DNA from: Nitriliruptoraceae bacterium
Lineage (GTDB): Bacteria > Actinomycetota > Nitriliruptoria > Nitriliruptorales > Nitriliruptoraceae
Direction of reading: 5' to 3'
NCBI GenBank assembly: GCA_003554005.1
Contig: PWEU01000418.1
Location: forward strand, 1-36,386
DNA length: 36,386 bases
In this document: piece after piece, positions 1 to 7,386 of the stretch
How the letters are laid out: each line of letters begins with the position of its first letter
How positions within the stretch are numbered: position 1 is the first letter of the stretch
The notes under the pieces: generated by a model
Database searches by the model: none
What the model was told of the DNA's origin: nothing
What the model saw: the letters and a program-made list of their open reading frames with translations, nothing else
Program-made: the position numbers and the translations under genes

Positions 1-568
1 CCACGAGGTGGTCGCCGAAGGTGTCCTCGATGCCGGAGAACTCGCGGTGCACCTGCCGGATGGACGGTGGCACCTCGCCCGAGCGGTTGGAGGGCGGTGG
101 GTCGGCGGCCTTGGCCTTGTCGAGCAGGCCGAGGGCCTCGTCGGTGGTCAGGGGCCCGTACATCTCGTAGTTGACCTGCACGACCGGTGCCGCATCGCAG
201 ATGCCGAGACACTCGGCGTGCTCGACCATCACCCCGGCACCGTCACGGTCGATGTGCCCACCGCAGCGGTCGACGTACGCCTCGTAGATCTCCCGACCGC
301 CCTGCATCGCGCAGGTCGGGTTGGTGCAGACGCTGAGCAGGTAGTCACCGAAGGGCTCGCGCTTGTACATCGTGTAGAAGGTGGCGAAGGCACCGACCTC
401 GGCCTTGGTCAGCTGCAGCAGCTCCGCGCACATGGCGATGCCGTCCTCGCTGACGTAGCCCTCCTCCCCCTGGGCGAGGGGGAGCAGGGGCAGCAGCGCG
501 GAGCGGGCGACGGGGTACCGCGCGATGAGGTGTCGGGCCTCCTCGCGGGTCGCGTCCGAGATCGGCAT
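1..568 (-). CDS. nuoE: NADH-quinone oxidoreductase subunit E (NuoE), 3' end cut by window edge
   Basis: This is the 24-kDa thioredoxin-like subunit of the complex I peripheral arm. It carries the [2Fe-2S] cluster N1a next to the NuoF flavin site. About 189 residues are visible. The cluster ligands appear as C81-x4-C86 (SVCTNPTC) and C120-x3-C124 (ECLGIC), the standard NuoE pattern. The N-terminal helical part contains the family-like stretch VGAFATFYTMY. The ATG at 568 is preceded by GAGGAG at 10 bp spacing, which decides the start. It follows nuoD by 64 bp on the same strand and continues out of the window, presumably towards nuoF and nuoG. The family assignment is secure; only the C-terminus is missing. 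Confidence 0.95.
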   Translation of the reverse strand, partial: MPISDATREEARHLIARYPVARSALLPLLPLAQGEEGYVSEDGIAMCAELLQLTKAEVGAFATFYTMYKREPFGDYLLSVCTNPTCAMQGGREIYEAYVDRCGGHIDRDGAGVMVEHAECLGICDAAPVVQVNYEMYGPLTTDEALGLLDKAKAADPPPSNRSGEVPPSIRQVHREFSGIEDTFGDHLV

Positions 569-632
569 CGGTGCGGGGCTCCTCGGGGGTCGGAACGGGG
601 CTGGTGCGGGCGTGGTCGCGCAGGACCCGGGG

Positions 633-1943
633 TCAGCGGTCGACGCCACCCATGACCGGGTCGAGTGAGGCCACGACCACGACCACGTCGGCGACCATCT
701 GGCCGCGCGCCATGACATCCGCCGCCTGCAGGTTGACGAAGCTGGGCTCACGCACGTGGACGCGGTATGGCTTGTTGGTGCCCGTGGAGGTGATCGCGTA
801 CCCGAGCTCGCCGCGGGGGGACTCCACGGGCACGTAGACCTGACCGGCCGGGACGGTGAAGCCCTGGGTCGTCAGCTTGAAGTGGTTGATCAACGCCTCC
901 ATCGACTCGCCCATGATGTGGCGGATGTACTCGGGATCGTTGCCGATCCCATCCACCCCGAGGGACTGCTGCGAGGGCCAGGCGATGTGCTTGTCGGCCA
1001 CCATGACCGGTCCGCCGGGGAGGCGATCGAGGGCCTGACGGATGATGCGCATGGACTGGCGCATCTCCTCGATGCGGAGCAGGAACCGCGCGTAGCAGTC
1101 GGCCGCAGTCTCGGTGGGGACGTCGAACTCGTACTGCTCGTAGCCGGAGTAGGGCTGGGCCTTGCGGAGGTCGAAGGGGACCCCGGCGGCCCGCAGCAGC
1201 GGCCCGGTGATGCCGTAGCTGGCGGCGGTCTCGGCATCCAGCGGGCCGATGCCGCGGAGCCGGTCGTTCCAGATCGGGTTGCGCTTGAGCAGGTCCTCGT
1301 ACTCGGCGATCTTGCGGGGCAGCAGCTCCAGCAGTGCCTCGCACCGTTCGACGAAGTCCTCGGTCACGTCCTGGGCCAGCCCACCGGGACGGATGTAGGC
1401 GTGGTTCATGCGCAGGCCCGACTGGGACTCGAAGAGGTCCAGCACGTGCTCCCGCTCCCGGAAGCCGAACACCATCATCGTGGTCGAGCCGAGCTCCATC
1501 CCACCGGTCGCCAGCCACACCAGATGCGAGGCGATGCGGTTGAACTCCATGAGGATGACCCGCACGGCCTGCGCCCGCTCGGGCACCTCGATGCCGAGCA
1601 GCTTCTCGACGCCGAGGCAGAAGGCGGTCTCGTTGAACAGCGGCGCCAGGTAGTCCATACGGGTGAAGAACGTCGTGCCCTGGACCCAGGTCCGCACCTC
1701 GGCGTTCTTCTCGATCCCGGTGTGCAGGTAGCCGACGATCGGGGTGAGCTTGGTGACGGTCTCCCCGTCGAGGTCGAGCACCAGGCGGAGCACGCCGTGG
1801 GTCGAGGGGTGCTGCGGGCCCATGTTGATGGTGATCGTGTCGTCCTCGACGGCGTCGACGACGGACTCCCAGTCGGCGCCCTCGACGAACAGCTCCAGGG
1901 CGTCGTCGGAGAGGTTGGCTTCGGTCCCGGGGTCGATCGCCAT
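633..1943 (-). CDS. nuoD: NADH-quinone oxidoreductase subunit D (NuoD, 49-kDa subunit)
   Basis: This 436-residue protein is the 49-kDa subunit of complex I, which with NuoB forms the quinone-reduction site. The hallmark motif GPQHPSTHG lies at residues 42-50 and supplies quinone-site residues. The sequence is recognisable along its whole length (FTRMDYLAP, FNRIASHLVWL, the ending DPVMGGVDR). Its length is close to the usual 400-440 residues. An acidic N-terminal extension of about 30 residues precedes the conserved part. The ATG overlaps the nuoC stop by one base (TGATG), indicating translational coupling. It is expected to reduce menaquinone, since only menaquinone genes are seen nearby. Confidence 0.97.
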   Translation of the reverse strand: MAIDPGTEANLSDDALELFVEGADWESVVDAVEDDTITINMGPQHPSTHGVLRLVLDLDGETVTKLTPIVGYLHTGIEKNAEVRTWVQGTTFFTRMDYLAPLFNETAFCLGVEKLLGIEVPERAQAVRVILMEFNRIASHLVWLATGGMELGSTTMMVFGFREREHVLDLFESQSGLRMNHAYIRPGGLAQDVTEDFVERCEALLELLPRKIAEYEDLLKRNPIWNDRLRGIGPLDAETAASYGITGPLLRAAGVPFDLRKAQPYSGYEQYEFDVPTETAADCYARFLLRIEEMRQSMRIIRQALDRLPGGPVMVADKHIAWPSQQSLGVDGIGNDPEYIRHIMGESMEALINHFKLTTQGFTVPAGQVYVPVESPRGELGYAITSTGTNKPYRVHVREPSFVNLQAADVMARGQMVADVVVVVASLDPVMGGVDR

Positions 1944-2578
1944 CAGTCGATCACCTCGCGCAGGTCCCGCTCGTCGGGCGGCGGGATGAACTTGTCGTTC
2001 TTGTAGGGGATGTCGACGCCACCCAGCGGGTAGTCCTTGCGATGGGGGTGGCCGATCCAGTCGTCGGGCATCAGGATGCGCGTGAGATCGGGGTGCCCCT
2101 CGAACTCGACTCCGAAGAAGTCGTACACCTCGCGCTCGTGGAAGTCCGCCGTCGCGAACACCCCGGTCACGCTCGGTAACCGCGGCGCGTCGTCACCGGT
2201 GGCCACCGAGACGCGGAACCAGTGGTTGCGGGTGAGCGAGCGAAGGATGTAGAGGACCTCGATCATCCCCTGCTCCCGCGAGACCCGGTACTCCGGCCAA
2301 CCCGTGGTCGACGCCTGGCGTTCGATGACGTGGTCGCCGGCCGGCCAGTGCACACCGGAGAGGTCGCTGAGCAGCGCCGTGTCCAACTCCTCGTCGTCGC
2401 GGCAGAACGTGAGCAGCGCCACCAGCTGGTCGGGGACCGCGTGCAGGGTGAGCTCACCGTAGGCCTCGCTGGTCTCGACCTCGGGGAACCGGTGGGAGAT
2501 GCGGGCCGCGATCGCCTCCAGCGGCAGCGCGGTGCGGGTGAGACCGCGGGTGCGGGTCGGGACGGAGAACTCGGTCAC
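1943..2578 (-). CDS. nuoC: NADH-quinone oxidoreductase subunit C (NuoC, 30-kDa subunit)
   Basis: This 211-residue protein is the 30-kDa subunit of the complex I peripheral arm. It has no cofactor and packs against NuoD. The diagnostic C-terminal signature is visible: the stretch FHEREVYDFFGVEFEGHPDL is followed by RILMPDDWIGHPHRKDYPLGG. The N-terminal half is variable, as usual in this family. The start overlaps the end of nuoB by 4 bp (ATGA) and the stop overlaps the nuoD start by one base, so nuoB-C-D are translationally coupled. NuoC and NuoD are separate genes here, not the enterobacterial NuoCD fusion. Confidence 0.96.
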   Translation of the reverse strand: MTEFSVPTRTRGLTRTALPLEAIAARISHRFPEVETSEAYGELTLHAVPDQLVALLTFCRDDEELDTALLSDLSGVHWPAGDHVIERQASTTGWPEYRVSREQGMIEVLYILRSLTRNHWFRVSVATGDDAPRLPSVTGVFATADFHEREVYDFFGVEFEGHPDLTRILMPDDWIGHPHRKDYPLGGVDIPYKNDKFIPPPDERDLREVID

Positions 2579-3063
2579 GCTCGAGCTCCCTGCTCCGCGA
2601 AGGTCTCATGGCTGATCTTCTCGCGCAGCTTGAGGATGCCGTCGAGCAGCATCTCCGGACGGGGCGGGCACCCCGGCACGTACATGTCGACCGGGACGAC
2701 GTGGTCGACCCCCTGGACCAGGGCGTAGTTGTTGAACATGCCACCCGAGGTCGCGCAGACGCCCATCGAGAGCACCCACTTGGGGTCGGACATCTGGTCG
2801 TAGATGCGTCGCAGCACCGGCGCCATCTTGTTGGAGACGCGGCCGGCCACGATCATCAGGTCCGCCTGGCGGGGCGAGGCGCGGAACACCTCCATGCCGA
2901 AGCGAGCCATGTCGTGCCGGGGGCCCCCGGTGGTCATCATCTCGATGGCGCAGCAGGCCAACCCGAAGGTGGCCGGCCACAGCGAGGTCGAACGGCTGTA
3001 GTTGACGAACCGCTCGACGTTGGTGAGCAGGATGCCGTTGGGAAGCTTGCTCTCTAGTCCCAC
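2575..3063 (-). CDS. nuoB: NADH-quinone oxidoreductase subunit B (NuoB, N2 cluster subunit)
   Basis: NuoB (162 residues) holds the terminal [4Fe-4S] cluster N2, which donates electrons to quinone. The four ligands are visible: the tandem C37-C38 (FGLACCAIE), C103 (SMGVCATSGGMF) and C132 (VPGCPPRPE). The length is normal for actinobacterial NuoB. The start lies 10 bp inside the 3' end of nuoA and the 3' end overlaps nuoC by 4 bp, so the gene sits inside one polycistronic unit. Nothing unusual is seen. Confidence 0.97.
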   Translation of the reverse strand: MGLESKLPNGILLTNVERFVNYSRSTSLWPATFGLACCAIEMMTTGGPRHDMARFGMEVFRASPRQADLMIVAGRVSNKMAPVLRRIYDQMSDPKWVLSMGVCATSGGMFNNYALVQGVDHVVPVDMYVPGCPPRPEMLLDGILKLREKISHETFAEQGARA

Positions 3064-3413
3064 TCGAGACCTCCACGTCCGATCTCGTACACGAAAGCGA
3101 CCCCGAGGACGCCGATGAACAAGGCCATCTGGCCCAGCCCGAACCAGCCGAGCTCGCGGAAGACGACCGCCCAGGGGAAGAGGAACACGGCCTCGATGTC
3201 GAAGATCAGGAACAGCATCGCGACCATGTAGAACTTGACCGGGAAACGGGTGTGTCGCACGTCGGCGAGGGGGACGTTGCCCGACTCGTAGGCCGACAGC
3301 TTGGTCGGGTTGGGCACCCGTGGGCCGACCAGGCTGCTCACGACCAGGGAGCCGCCCGCGAACGCGACGGCCAGTCCGAACAGCAGCAGGACGGGCAGGT
3401 ACTCGCTCAGCAC
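3054..3413 (-). CDS. nuoA: NADH-quinone oxidoreductase subunit A (NuoA)
   Basis: NuoA is a small three-helix membrane subunit at the junction of the two complex I arms. The conserved loop and second helix are clear (SAYESGNVPLAD, FPVKFYMVAMLFLIFDIEAVF). I chose the GTG at 3413, giving 119 residues that start LSEYLPVLLLFGL. It has an upstream GGGAGA about 9-10 bp away, and family members begin at this point. An in-frame extension to 3509 would add 32 basic, unconserved residues. The usual Cys in the loop (YECG in many NuoA) is Ser here (YESG). It is the first gene of the nuo operon; the 211 bp upstream hold the candidate promoter and a Rex-like half-site. Confidence 0.95.
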   Translation of the reverse strand: MLSEYLPVLLLFGLAVAFAGGSLVVSSLVGPRVPNPTKLSAYESGNVPLADVRHTRFPVKFYMVAMLFLIFDIEAVFLFPWAVVFRELGWFGLGQMALFIGVLGVAFVYEIGRGGLEWD

Positions 3414-3457
3414 GGGCCTCGGTCTCCCTCGCAGCCGGGCACCAGGCCAGGCGTTGG

Positions 3458-3473
3458 ATCGGGCGCGTTCACG
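3458..3473 (-). promoter_or_regulatory. Degenerate Rex-operator-like site upstream of nuoA
   Basis: Read on the minus strand this is CGTGAACGCGCCCGAT. The left half GTGAA and central CGCG match the Streptomyces Rex operator TGTGAACGCGTTCACA exactly; the right half is poor. It lies about 45 bp upstream of the chosen nuoA start. The nuo operon is a known Rex target in streptomycetes. On sequence alone this is only a half-site. Confidence 0.25.
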
Positions 3474-3545
3474 GTCGGTATCACGGTCCGGCGGTGCGGA
3501 GCGCGACACCTGAGCACCCGCGGCAACGCCTGCGCGACGCCGCCA

Positions 3546-3575
3546 ACGGTAGGGGGGTGGTCAGCGGTGCCGCAA
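3546..3575 (-). promoter_or_regulatory. Candidate promoter of the nuo operon
   Basis: On the minus strand, TTGCGG (3575-3570) is separated by 18 bp from TACCGT (3551-3546). This is compatible with a housekeeping-type promoter (TTG at -35, TANNNT at -10) in very GC-rich DNA. It would give a leader of roughly 130 nt before nuoA containing the Rex-like half-site. The prediction is weak. Confidence 0.25.
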
Positions 3576-3624
3576 CACACGGCAGGGCGGCGCACGGCCG
3601 TTCCGGAGCGGGTCGTCGGCAGCC

Positions 3625-4914
3625 TCATGCGGCGGGGGCCAGTCGCTGCAGCGTGTTGACGATCACGTCCTTGGTGTCCGCCGGCTGCTGATCGGTCAGG
3701 TGCGCCATCAGCTTCAGCACCAGCCGCATCAGGGGACGATAGGGCATCCCGTAGGTGGTGCACACGTGCATCACCGTCGGGTTGCCGACCAGTTCGGCGA
3801 ACACGCGCCCGAGGGTGTAGTACCCACCGATGCGCCGGCGGAGCTCCCGGTCGTAGCGCTCGAGGTCGCTGGTGCGCCGGGTGACCAGCGCCGCGTCCGC
3901 GACCTCGGCGGCCAGCTGGGCCGCCTCCATCGCGTAGCTGATCCCCTCACCGTTGAAGGGGTTGACCATCCCGCCCGAGTCGCCGACGAGGAGCACCCCC
4001 CGCTGGTGCAGCGGGGTGTGGTTGAAGCCCATGGGGATCGGGCCGGTCCGGATCGGGCCCTCCAGGGCGGAAGGCTCGGTACCCCAGCCGTCAGCGGCCA
4101 TCCCCGTCGCCCAGGACTCCAGGAGCCTGCGGTAGTTGACGGCCTGGTACTCCCGCGAGGTGGACAGCAGGCCGAGGCCGACGTTCATCGTGCCGTCGTC
4201 CAGGGGGAACACCCACCCGTAGCCCGACAGCAGGTTGCCGTCGGCGTCGGTGAGGTCGAGGTAGGAGCTGATCCACTCGTCGTCCGAGCGGGGGGAGCGG
4301 TAGTACCCCCGGGCCGCCACGGCCATGGGCCGCTCAGGACGTCGGTGGACCCCGAGGTGCTTGGCCATCGGTCCGCCGGCACCGTCAGCGGCGATCACCA
4401 CCGGCGCGAGCACCTGCCCCTCCCGCCCGTCACGGGTCTTCCAGGCGACCCCGGTGACCCGGGACTCGGCCGGGTCACGCCACAGGGGACGGGTGACGGC
4501 GTGGCCCTGCGCCAGGGCCGCGCCGCGCTGGACCGCAGTGCGGGCGATGGTCTCGTCGAACACCATCCGGGGGGAGCAGCCGCCCCAGTTCGGCCAGTCG
4601 TCGAGCTCTGGCCAGGGCAGCTCCATCGTGGTGTGGCCGCCGTTGATCCTCAAGCCCCGGTTGCGCTTGAAGCCGGGGGCACGGCCGTGGGCCTCGTCCT
4701 CGAGACCGAGGTCGAGCAGCTCGCGGATCACACGGGGGGTCAGGCCGTCCCCGCAGACCTTGTCACGGGGGAAGGTGTCCTTCTCAAGCACGATCACGTC
4801 CCGCCCGCGGGCGGCGAGGTGGGCTGCCGCGGCCGCGCCACCGGGGCCGGCGCCGACGACGACCACGTCCGCCCGTTCGGTGGGGCCGAGCTCGACGGTG
4901 TGAGCGATCGCCAT
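3625..4914 (-). CDS. menJ: FAD-dependent menaquinone reductase (MenJ / geranylgeranyl reductase family)
   Basis: This 429-residue flavoprotein belongs to the geranylgeranyl reductase family. The mycobacterial member MenJ (Rv0561c) saturates one isoprene unit of the menaquinone tail. Visible features are the N-terminal dinucleotide fold GAGPGG (residues 21-26), the family CGDG motif (54-57), and the second FAD motif VGDSGGMVNPFNGEGISYA. Its neighbours are menG upstream and nuo downstream, and Mycobacterium also has menG close to menJ. The start ATG has AGGAG 5 bp upstream. A near-perfect Rex-type palindrome and a TACACT -10 lie about 150-170 bp upstream, suggesting redox control. It could instead act on another polyprenyl substrate, but the context favours menaquinone. 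Confidence 0.85.
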   Translation of the reverse strand: MAIAHTVELGPTERADVVVVGAGPGGAAAAAHLAARGRDVIVLEKDTFPRDKVCGDGLTPRVIRELLDLGLEDEAHGRAPGFKRNRGLRINGGHTTMELPWPELDDWPNWGGCSPRMVFDETIARTAVQRGAALAQGHAVTRPLWRDPAESRVTGVAWKTRDGREGQVLAPVVIAADGAGGPMAKHLGVHRRPERPMAVAARGYYRSPRSDDEWISSYLDLTDADGNLLSGYGWVFPLDDGTMNVGLGLLSTSREYQAVNYRRLLESWATGMAADGWGTEPSALEGPIRTGPIPMGFNHTPLHQRGVLLVGDSGGMVNPFNGEGISYAMEAAQLAAEVADAALVTRRTSDLERYDRELRRRIGGYYTLGRVFAELVGNPTVMHVCTTYGMPYRPLMRLVLKLMAHLTDQQPADTKDVIVNTLQRLAPAA

Positions 4915-5061
4915 CGGGACTCCTGCGGTGCGGTGCGTGAGCCGGACGGTCGGGCACGACGGTTGACGGGCGTTCAGGGGCTTCTTGCCGCCACTCTGGC
5001 TTCGGTGCGGGCCCCGGCCACGGTTGGTGCCGTGGCGCTGAGAGCGGCTGATGACGGCGGT

Positions 5062-5079
5062 TCGTGAAGCGGTTCACGA
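5062..5079. promoter_or_regulatory. Rex-type operator palindrome upstream of the menJ-like gene
   Basis: The sequence TCGTGAA-GCGG-TTCACGA is a perfect inverted repeat with 7-bp arms and a 4-bp spacer. The core GTGAA-N4-TTCAC is exactly that of known Rex operators (TGTGAACGCGTTCACA in Streptomyces), and a rex gene is present at 34531-35187. It lies about 150 bp before the menJ-like start and abuts a candidate -10, a position expected for a repressor. Another regulator with a similar palindrome cannot be excluded. Confidence 0.6.
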
Positions 5080-5084
5080 GTGTA
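5079..5084 (-). promoter_or_regulatory. Candidate -10 element for the menJ-like gene
   Basis: On the minus strand this hexamer reads TACACT, fitting TANNNT. It overlaps the edge of the Rex-type palindrome by one base, so the operator would cover the transcription start. No convincing -35 is seen at 16-18 bp. Confidence 0.3.
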
Positions 5085-5163
5085 GCGACGGGCCTCACCT
5101 GCGCAGGCTCGCCCCAGAGCCGTCGACGGCGGCGCCGGTCGGGCACCCTCCCGGCCCGGTCGC

Positions 5164-5946
5164 TCAGGCTCGGAACCCGCGGTGCACCGCCACGATGCCG
5201 AAAGCGAGGGCCTTGACCATCACCTCGCGGAACCCGGCGGTCGACAGCCAGCCGGCGATGCTGGCCCGGTCCGGCCAGGCCAGGATCGAATCGGCGAGGT
5301 AGCGGTAGGCCGGGGCCGAGGAGGACACCACCCGGGCGAGCTGCGGCAGCGCCCCGACCAGGTACCGGCGGTAGACGGTCCTGAACGCCGGGGAGGTCGG
5401 GTTCGCGAACTCGCAGACCACCACCCGGCCCCCGGGCCGGGTGACCCGCGCGAACTCGCGCAGGGCGAGCTGCGGGTCGGGCACGTTGCGCAGCCCGAAG
5501 GAGATCGTGACCGCATCGAAGCTCTCGTCGGGGAACGGCAGCGCCTGGGCGTCGCCGTTCCCCCAGGTGATGCGGTCGTGCCCGCGCCCGGCCCCCTCGG
5601 CGAGCATGTTGAAGGACAGGTCCAGCGCGACCACCTCGTCGGCGCCCTGCCGTAGGAGCTCCACGGCGACGTTGCCGGGGCCGGCGGCGACGTCGAGCAC
5701 GCAGGCGTCGGCCGGGCGAGCCGCCCCGGCGGTGACCCGCCGCCAGTGCGCGTCCTGGCCGAAAGACAACGCCGCGTTGGCGAGGTCGTAGCGCGGGGCG
5801 ACGCGATCGAACATCGCCTGCACCAGGGCAGCGTCCTTGCCCTCGCGTCCGGCAGCGGGGAGCGACCCGGCCACCGTGGCACCCGGCGACGGCGAGGTCG
5901 CGGTCCGGTGTCGCAGCACGGCGGTCTCCGGGTCGGGGCTCAACAT
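5164..5946 (-). CDS. menG: Demethylmenaquinone methyltransferase (MenG/UbiE)
   Basis: This SAM-dependent methyltransferase performs the last ring step of menaquinone synthesis, demethylmenaquinone to menaquinone. Visible are the UbiE/MenG signature MFDRVAPRYDLANAALS (45-61), the SAM-binding motif I LDVAAGPGN (84-92), and the family stretch ISFGLRNVPDP. It is 260 residues from the ATG at 5946, with a non-conserved leader of about 35 residues. The GTG at 5919 has a better ribosome site (GGAG, 6 bp spacing) and may be the true start. The gene is divergent from the zinc-knuckle gene across 78 bp. The Rex-type palindrome lies between menG and the downstream menJ-like gene, so the two may be separately transcribed. 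Confidence 0.95.
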   Translation of the reverse strand: MLSPDPETAVLRHRTATSPSPGATVAGSLPAAGREGKDAALVQAMFDRVAPRYDLANAALSFGQDAHWRRVTAGAARPADACVLDVAAGPGNVAVELLRQGADEVVALDLSFNMLAEGAGRGHDRITWGNGDAQALPFPDESFDAVTISFGLRNVPDPQLALREFARVTRPGGRVVVCEFANPTSPAFRTVYRRYLVGALPQLARVVSSSAPAYRYLADSILAWPDRASIAGWLSTAGFREVMVKALAFGIVAVHRGFRA

Positions 5947-6024
5947 CGGCGCGCGACCTGCCGATGGTGTCAGGGATGGAGGTGGCGAGGCTACCGCCGC
6001 GAACCTGAGGAGCAGGAGCGCACC

Positions 6025-7269
6025 GTGTCACAAGTCCACTGCCTCGAATGTGGCATCCAGGTCGTCGTCGACCCGCGCGGCCAGTGCCCCGTCGGGCACA
6101 CCGTCGGCACCCCGGGTAACCGGATCGAGATGGCCATGGGCCACGAGACCGCTCACCCCGACGAACCCGAGCCCTGGGTGCACCGGATCGACCCGGCCGA
6201 TGTCGCCGGTGGGGCCCTCCAGCCGAGCGGGACCCGGACGGGACGCAGCGTCGCCAACGGTGTCGCCGAGGGGAACACGAACGGCACCGGCCCCGCCCGC
6301 GAGGCGCGACCGGTGCGGGCCCCGGGTCTTGCCGCCCAGGACGCCGAGGACGAACCCGCCGACGCCGAGTCGCTGCTGCGTGAGCTGCACTCCCTGGCCG
6401 CCCTCGACACCGCGTTGACCCACCGCAACGGCAACGGCGACGGCGACGGCGACGGCGACGCGCACCCTCGCCAGGGTCCACCGGCGATCCCGGCGACCCC
6501 ACCGCCGCCGCCGGCCGAGGCCGCCGCGCCCACCCCGCGACCGCCCCGGGGGGACCCGGAGGAGATCGCCGATGCCTTCGCCGAGCTGAGCGCCCTGGAC
6601 GTCCCCGCCAGCAGCACCAACGGCCACCGTGCCGCAGGCGCGGCCCCGATCCCACCGGCAGCCCCGGGCACCGCAGGTGCGGCGCCGGACGCGACAGGTG
6701 CGGCGCCGGACGCGACACCCCCCTCCCCACCCCGCGAGGCGTCCCCGGCCGACGGCGGCGCCGCTGCCGACGAGCTGGCCTCGTTGTTCGGCGACGGCGC
6801 ACTGTTCGGTCAGGACGACCCGCCCGAGCCCACCACCACCGACGCTGCAGCCGTCGACGGGACCCGATCACCGTCGCCGTCCGTGCCCGCAGCGTCCACC
6901 GAGGCAGCGGGCACCGGCGGGGCGACGCCGGCCGACGACGGCGACGCGGGGCTCGAGCTCGAGGCGATGTTCCAGGCGGCTGAACCACCACCGGCCGCAC
7001 CCCCGACGGCACGGTCGACACCGAGGTCGCCCTCCGAGGACCGACCCTCACCCGACCCCGCGGCAGCGACCGACGTCCCCCCGGCGGTGCCGCTGCGGCC
7101 ACGACGGGTCGTGTCACCGGCCGCGCGCCCCGACGATGACGAACACGCAGCCCAGCCGGTCCACGCCGCCGCAGGCTCGGCGCAGGTGCTGGACCTGGGC
7201 AGCTTCACGGCCAAAGGGGGTCCGGGCGCGGGTCGGAGCACGGGGCGACGTCGACGGTTCGGTCGCTGA
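6025..7269 (+). CDS. Hypothetical protein: N-terminal zinc-knuckle followed by a long disordered Ala/Pro/Asp-rich region
   Basis: I do not recognise this 414-residue protein. The GTG at 6025 is chosen because of the AGGAG repeats just upstream (GAGGAGCAGGAG) and because the conserved-looking part begins there. Residues 6-25 form a compact C-x2-C-x11-C-x3-H pattern (C6, C9, C21, H25), suggesting a small zinc-binding knuckle. Most of the rest is low complexity, rich in Ala, Pro, Asp and Gly, with short acidic helical islands (for example DELASLFGDGALFGQDD and ELEAMFQAAEP) that could be binding motifs. It ends in a basic tail (GRSTGRRRRFGR). It contains a GD repeat and a 21-bp tandem duplication. 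No signal peptide or membrane segment is visible. It is divergent from menG and precedes the merR-like/menF pair; its role is unknown. Confidence 0.75.
   Translation: MSQVHCLECGIQVVVDPRGQCPVGHTVGTPGNRIEMAMGHETAHPDEPEPWVHRIDPADVAGGALQPSGTRTGRSVANGVAEGNTNGTGPAREARPVRAPGLAAQDAEDEPADAESLLRELHSLAALDTALTHRNGNGDGDGDGDAHPRQGPPAIPATPPPPPAEAAAPTPRPPRGDPEEIADAFAELSALDVPASSTNGHRAAGAAPIPPAAPGTAGAAPDATGAAPDATPPSPPREASPADGGAAADELASLFGDGALFGQDDPPEPTTTDAAAVDGTRSPSPSVPAASTEAAGTGGATPADDGDAGLELEAMFQAAEPPPAAPPTARSTPRSPSEDRPSPDPAAATDVPPAVPLRPRRVVSPAARPDDDEHAAQPVHAAAGSAQVLDLGSFTAKGGPGAGRSTGRRRRFGR
6436..6459 (+). repeat. Hexanucleotide tandem repeat (GGCGAC)x4
   Basis: Four perfect copies of GGCGAC, preceded by one GGCAAC copy, encode alternating Gly-Asp in the disordered region of the zinc-knuckle protein. 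The copy number could vary between strains. Confidence 0.8.
6675..6716 (+). repeat. Perfect 21-bp in-frame tandem duplication
   Basis: Two adjacent identical 21-bp units (6675-6695 and 6696-6716, each beginning AGGTGCGGCGCC) encode a repeated seven-residue block including GAAPDA. This looks like a recent in-frame expansion in the disordered region. Confidence 0.85.
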
Positions 7270-7297
7270 CCGGTCCTGTGCAGCAGGGCGCTCCCGG

Positions 7298-7319
7298 GAG
7301 CACGTTCCTGCTCTAGCCT
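7298..7319 (+). promoter_or_regulatory. Candidate autoregulatory promoter of the merR-like gene
   Basis: A palindrome GAGCA-cgttcc-TGCTC (7298-7313) sits directly upstream of TAGCCT (7314-7319), a TANNNT -10. MerR-family operators are normally found between the -35 and -10 boxes, which fits. No good -35 is seen. A second perfect palindrome, GCTCCCGGGAGC (7290-7301), overlaps it and may instead end the upstream transcript. Confidence 0.3.
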
Positions 7320-7386
7320 TGGGCGGTGCGCGCAGCGTGCCGCCGTCCGGCGGCGTCCCCGACGCCGCGCTGCCACGAACCTGCCG

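Noticed and set aside
4784..7117. A 777-codon open frame on the minus strand across menG and the zinc-knuckle gene
   Set aside because: Its translation is Arg/Pro/Gly-rich without domain character; it is a GC-rich shadow of menG in another frame and of the plus-strand gene.
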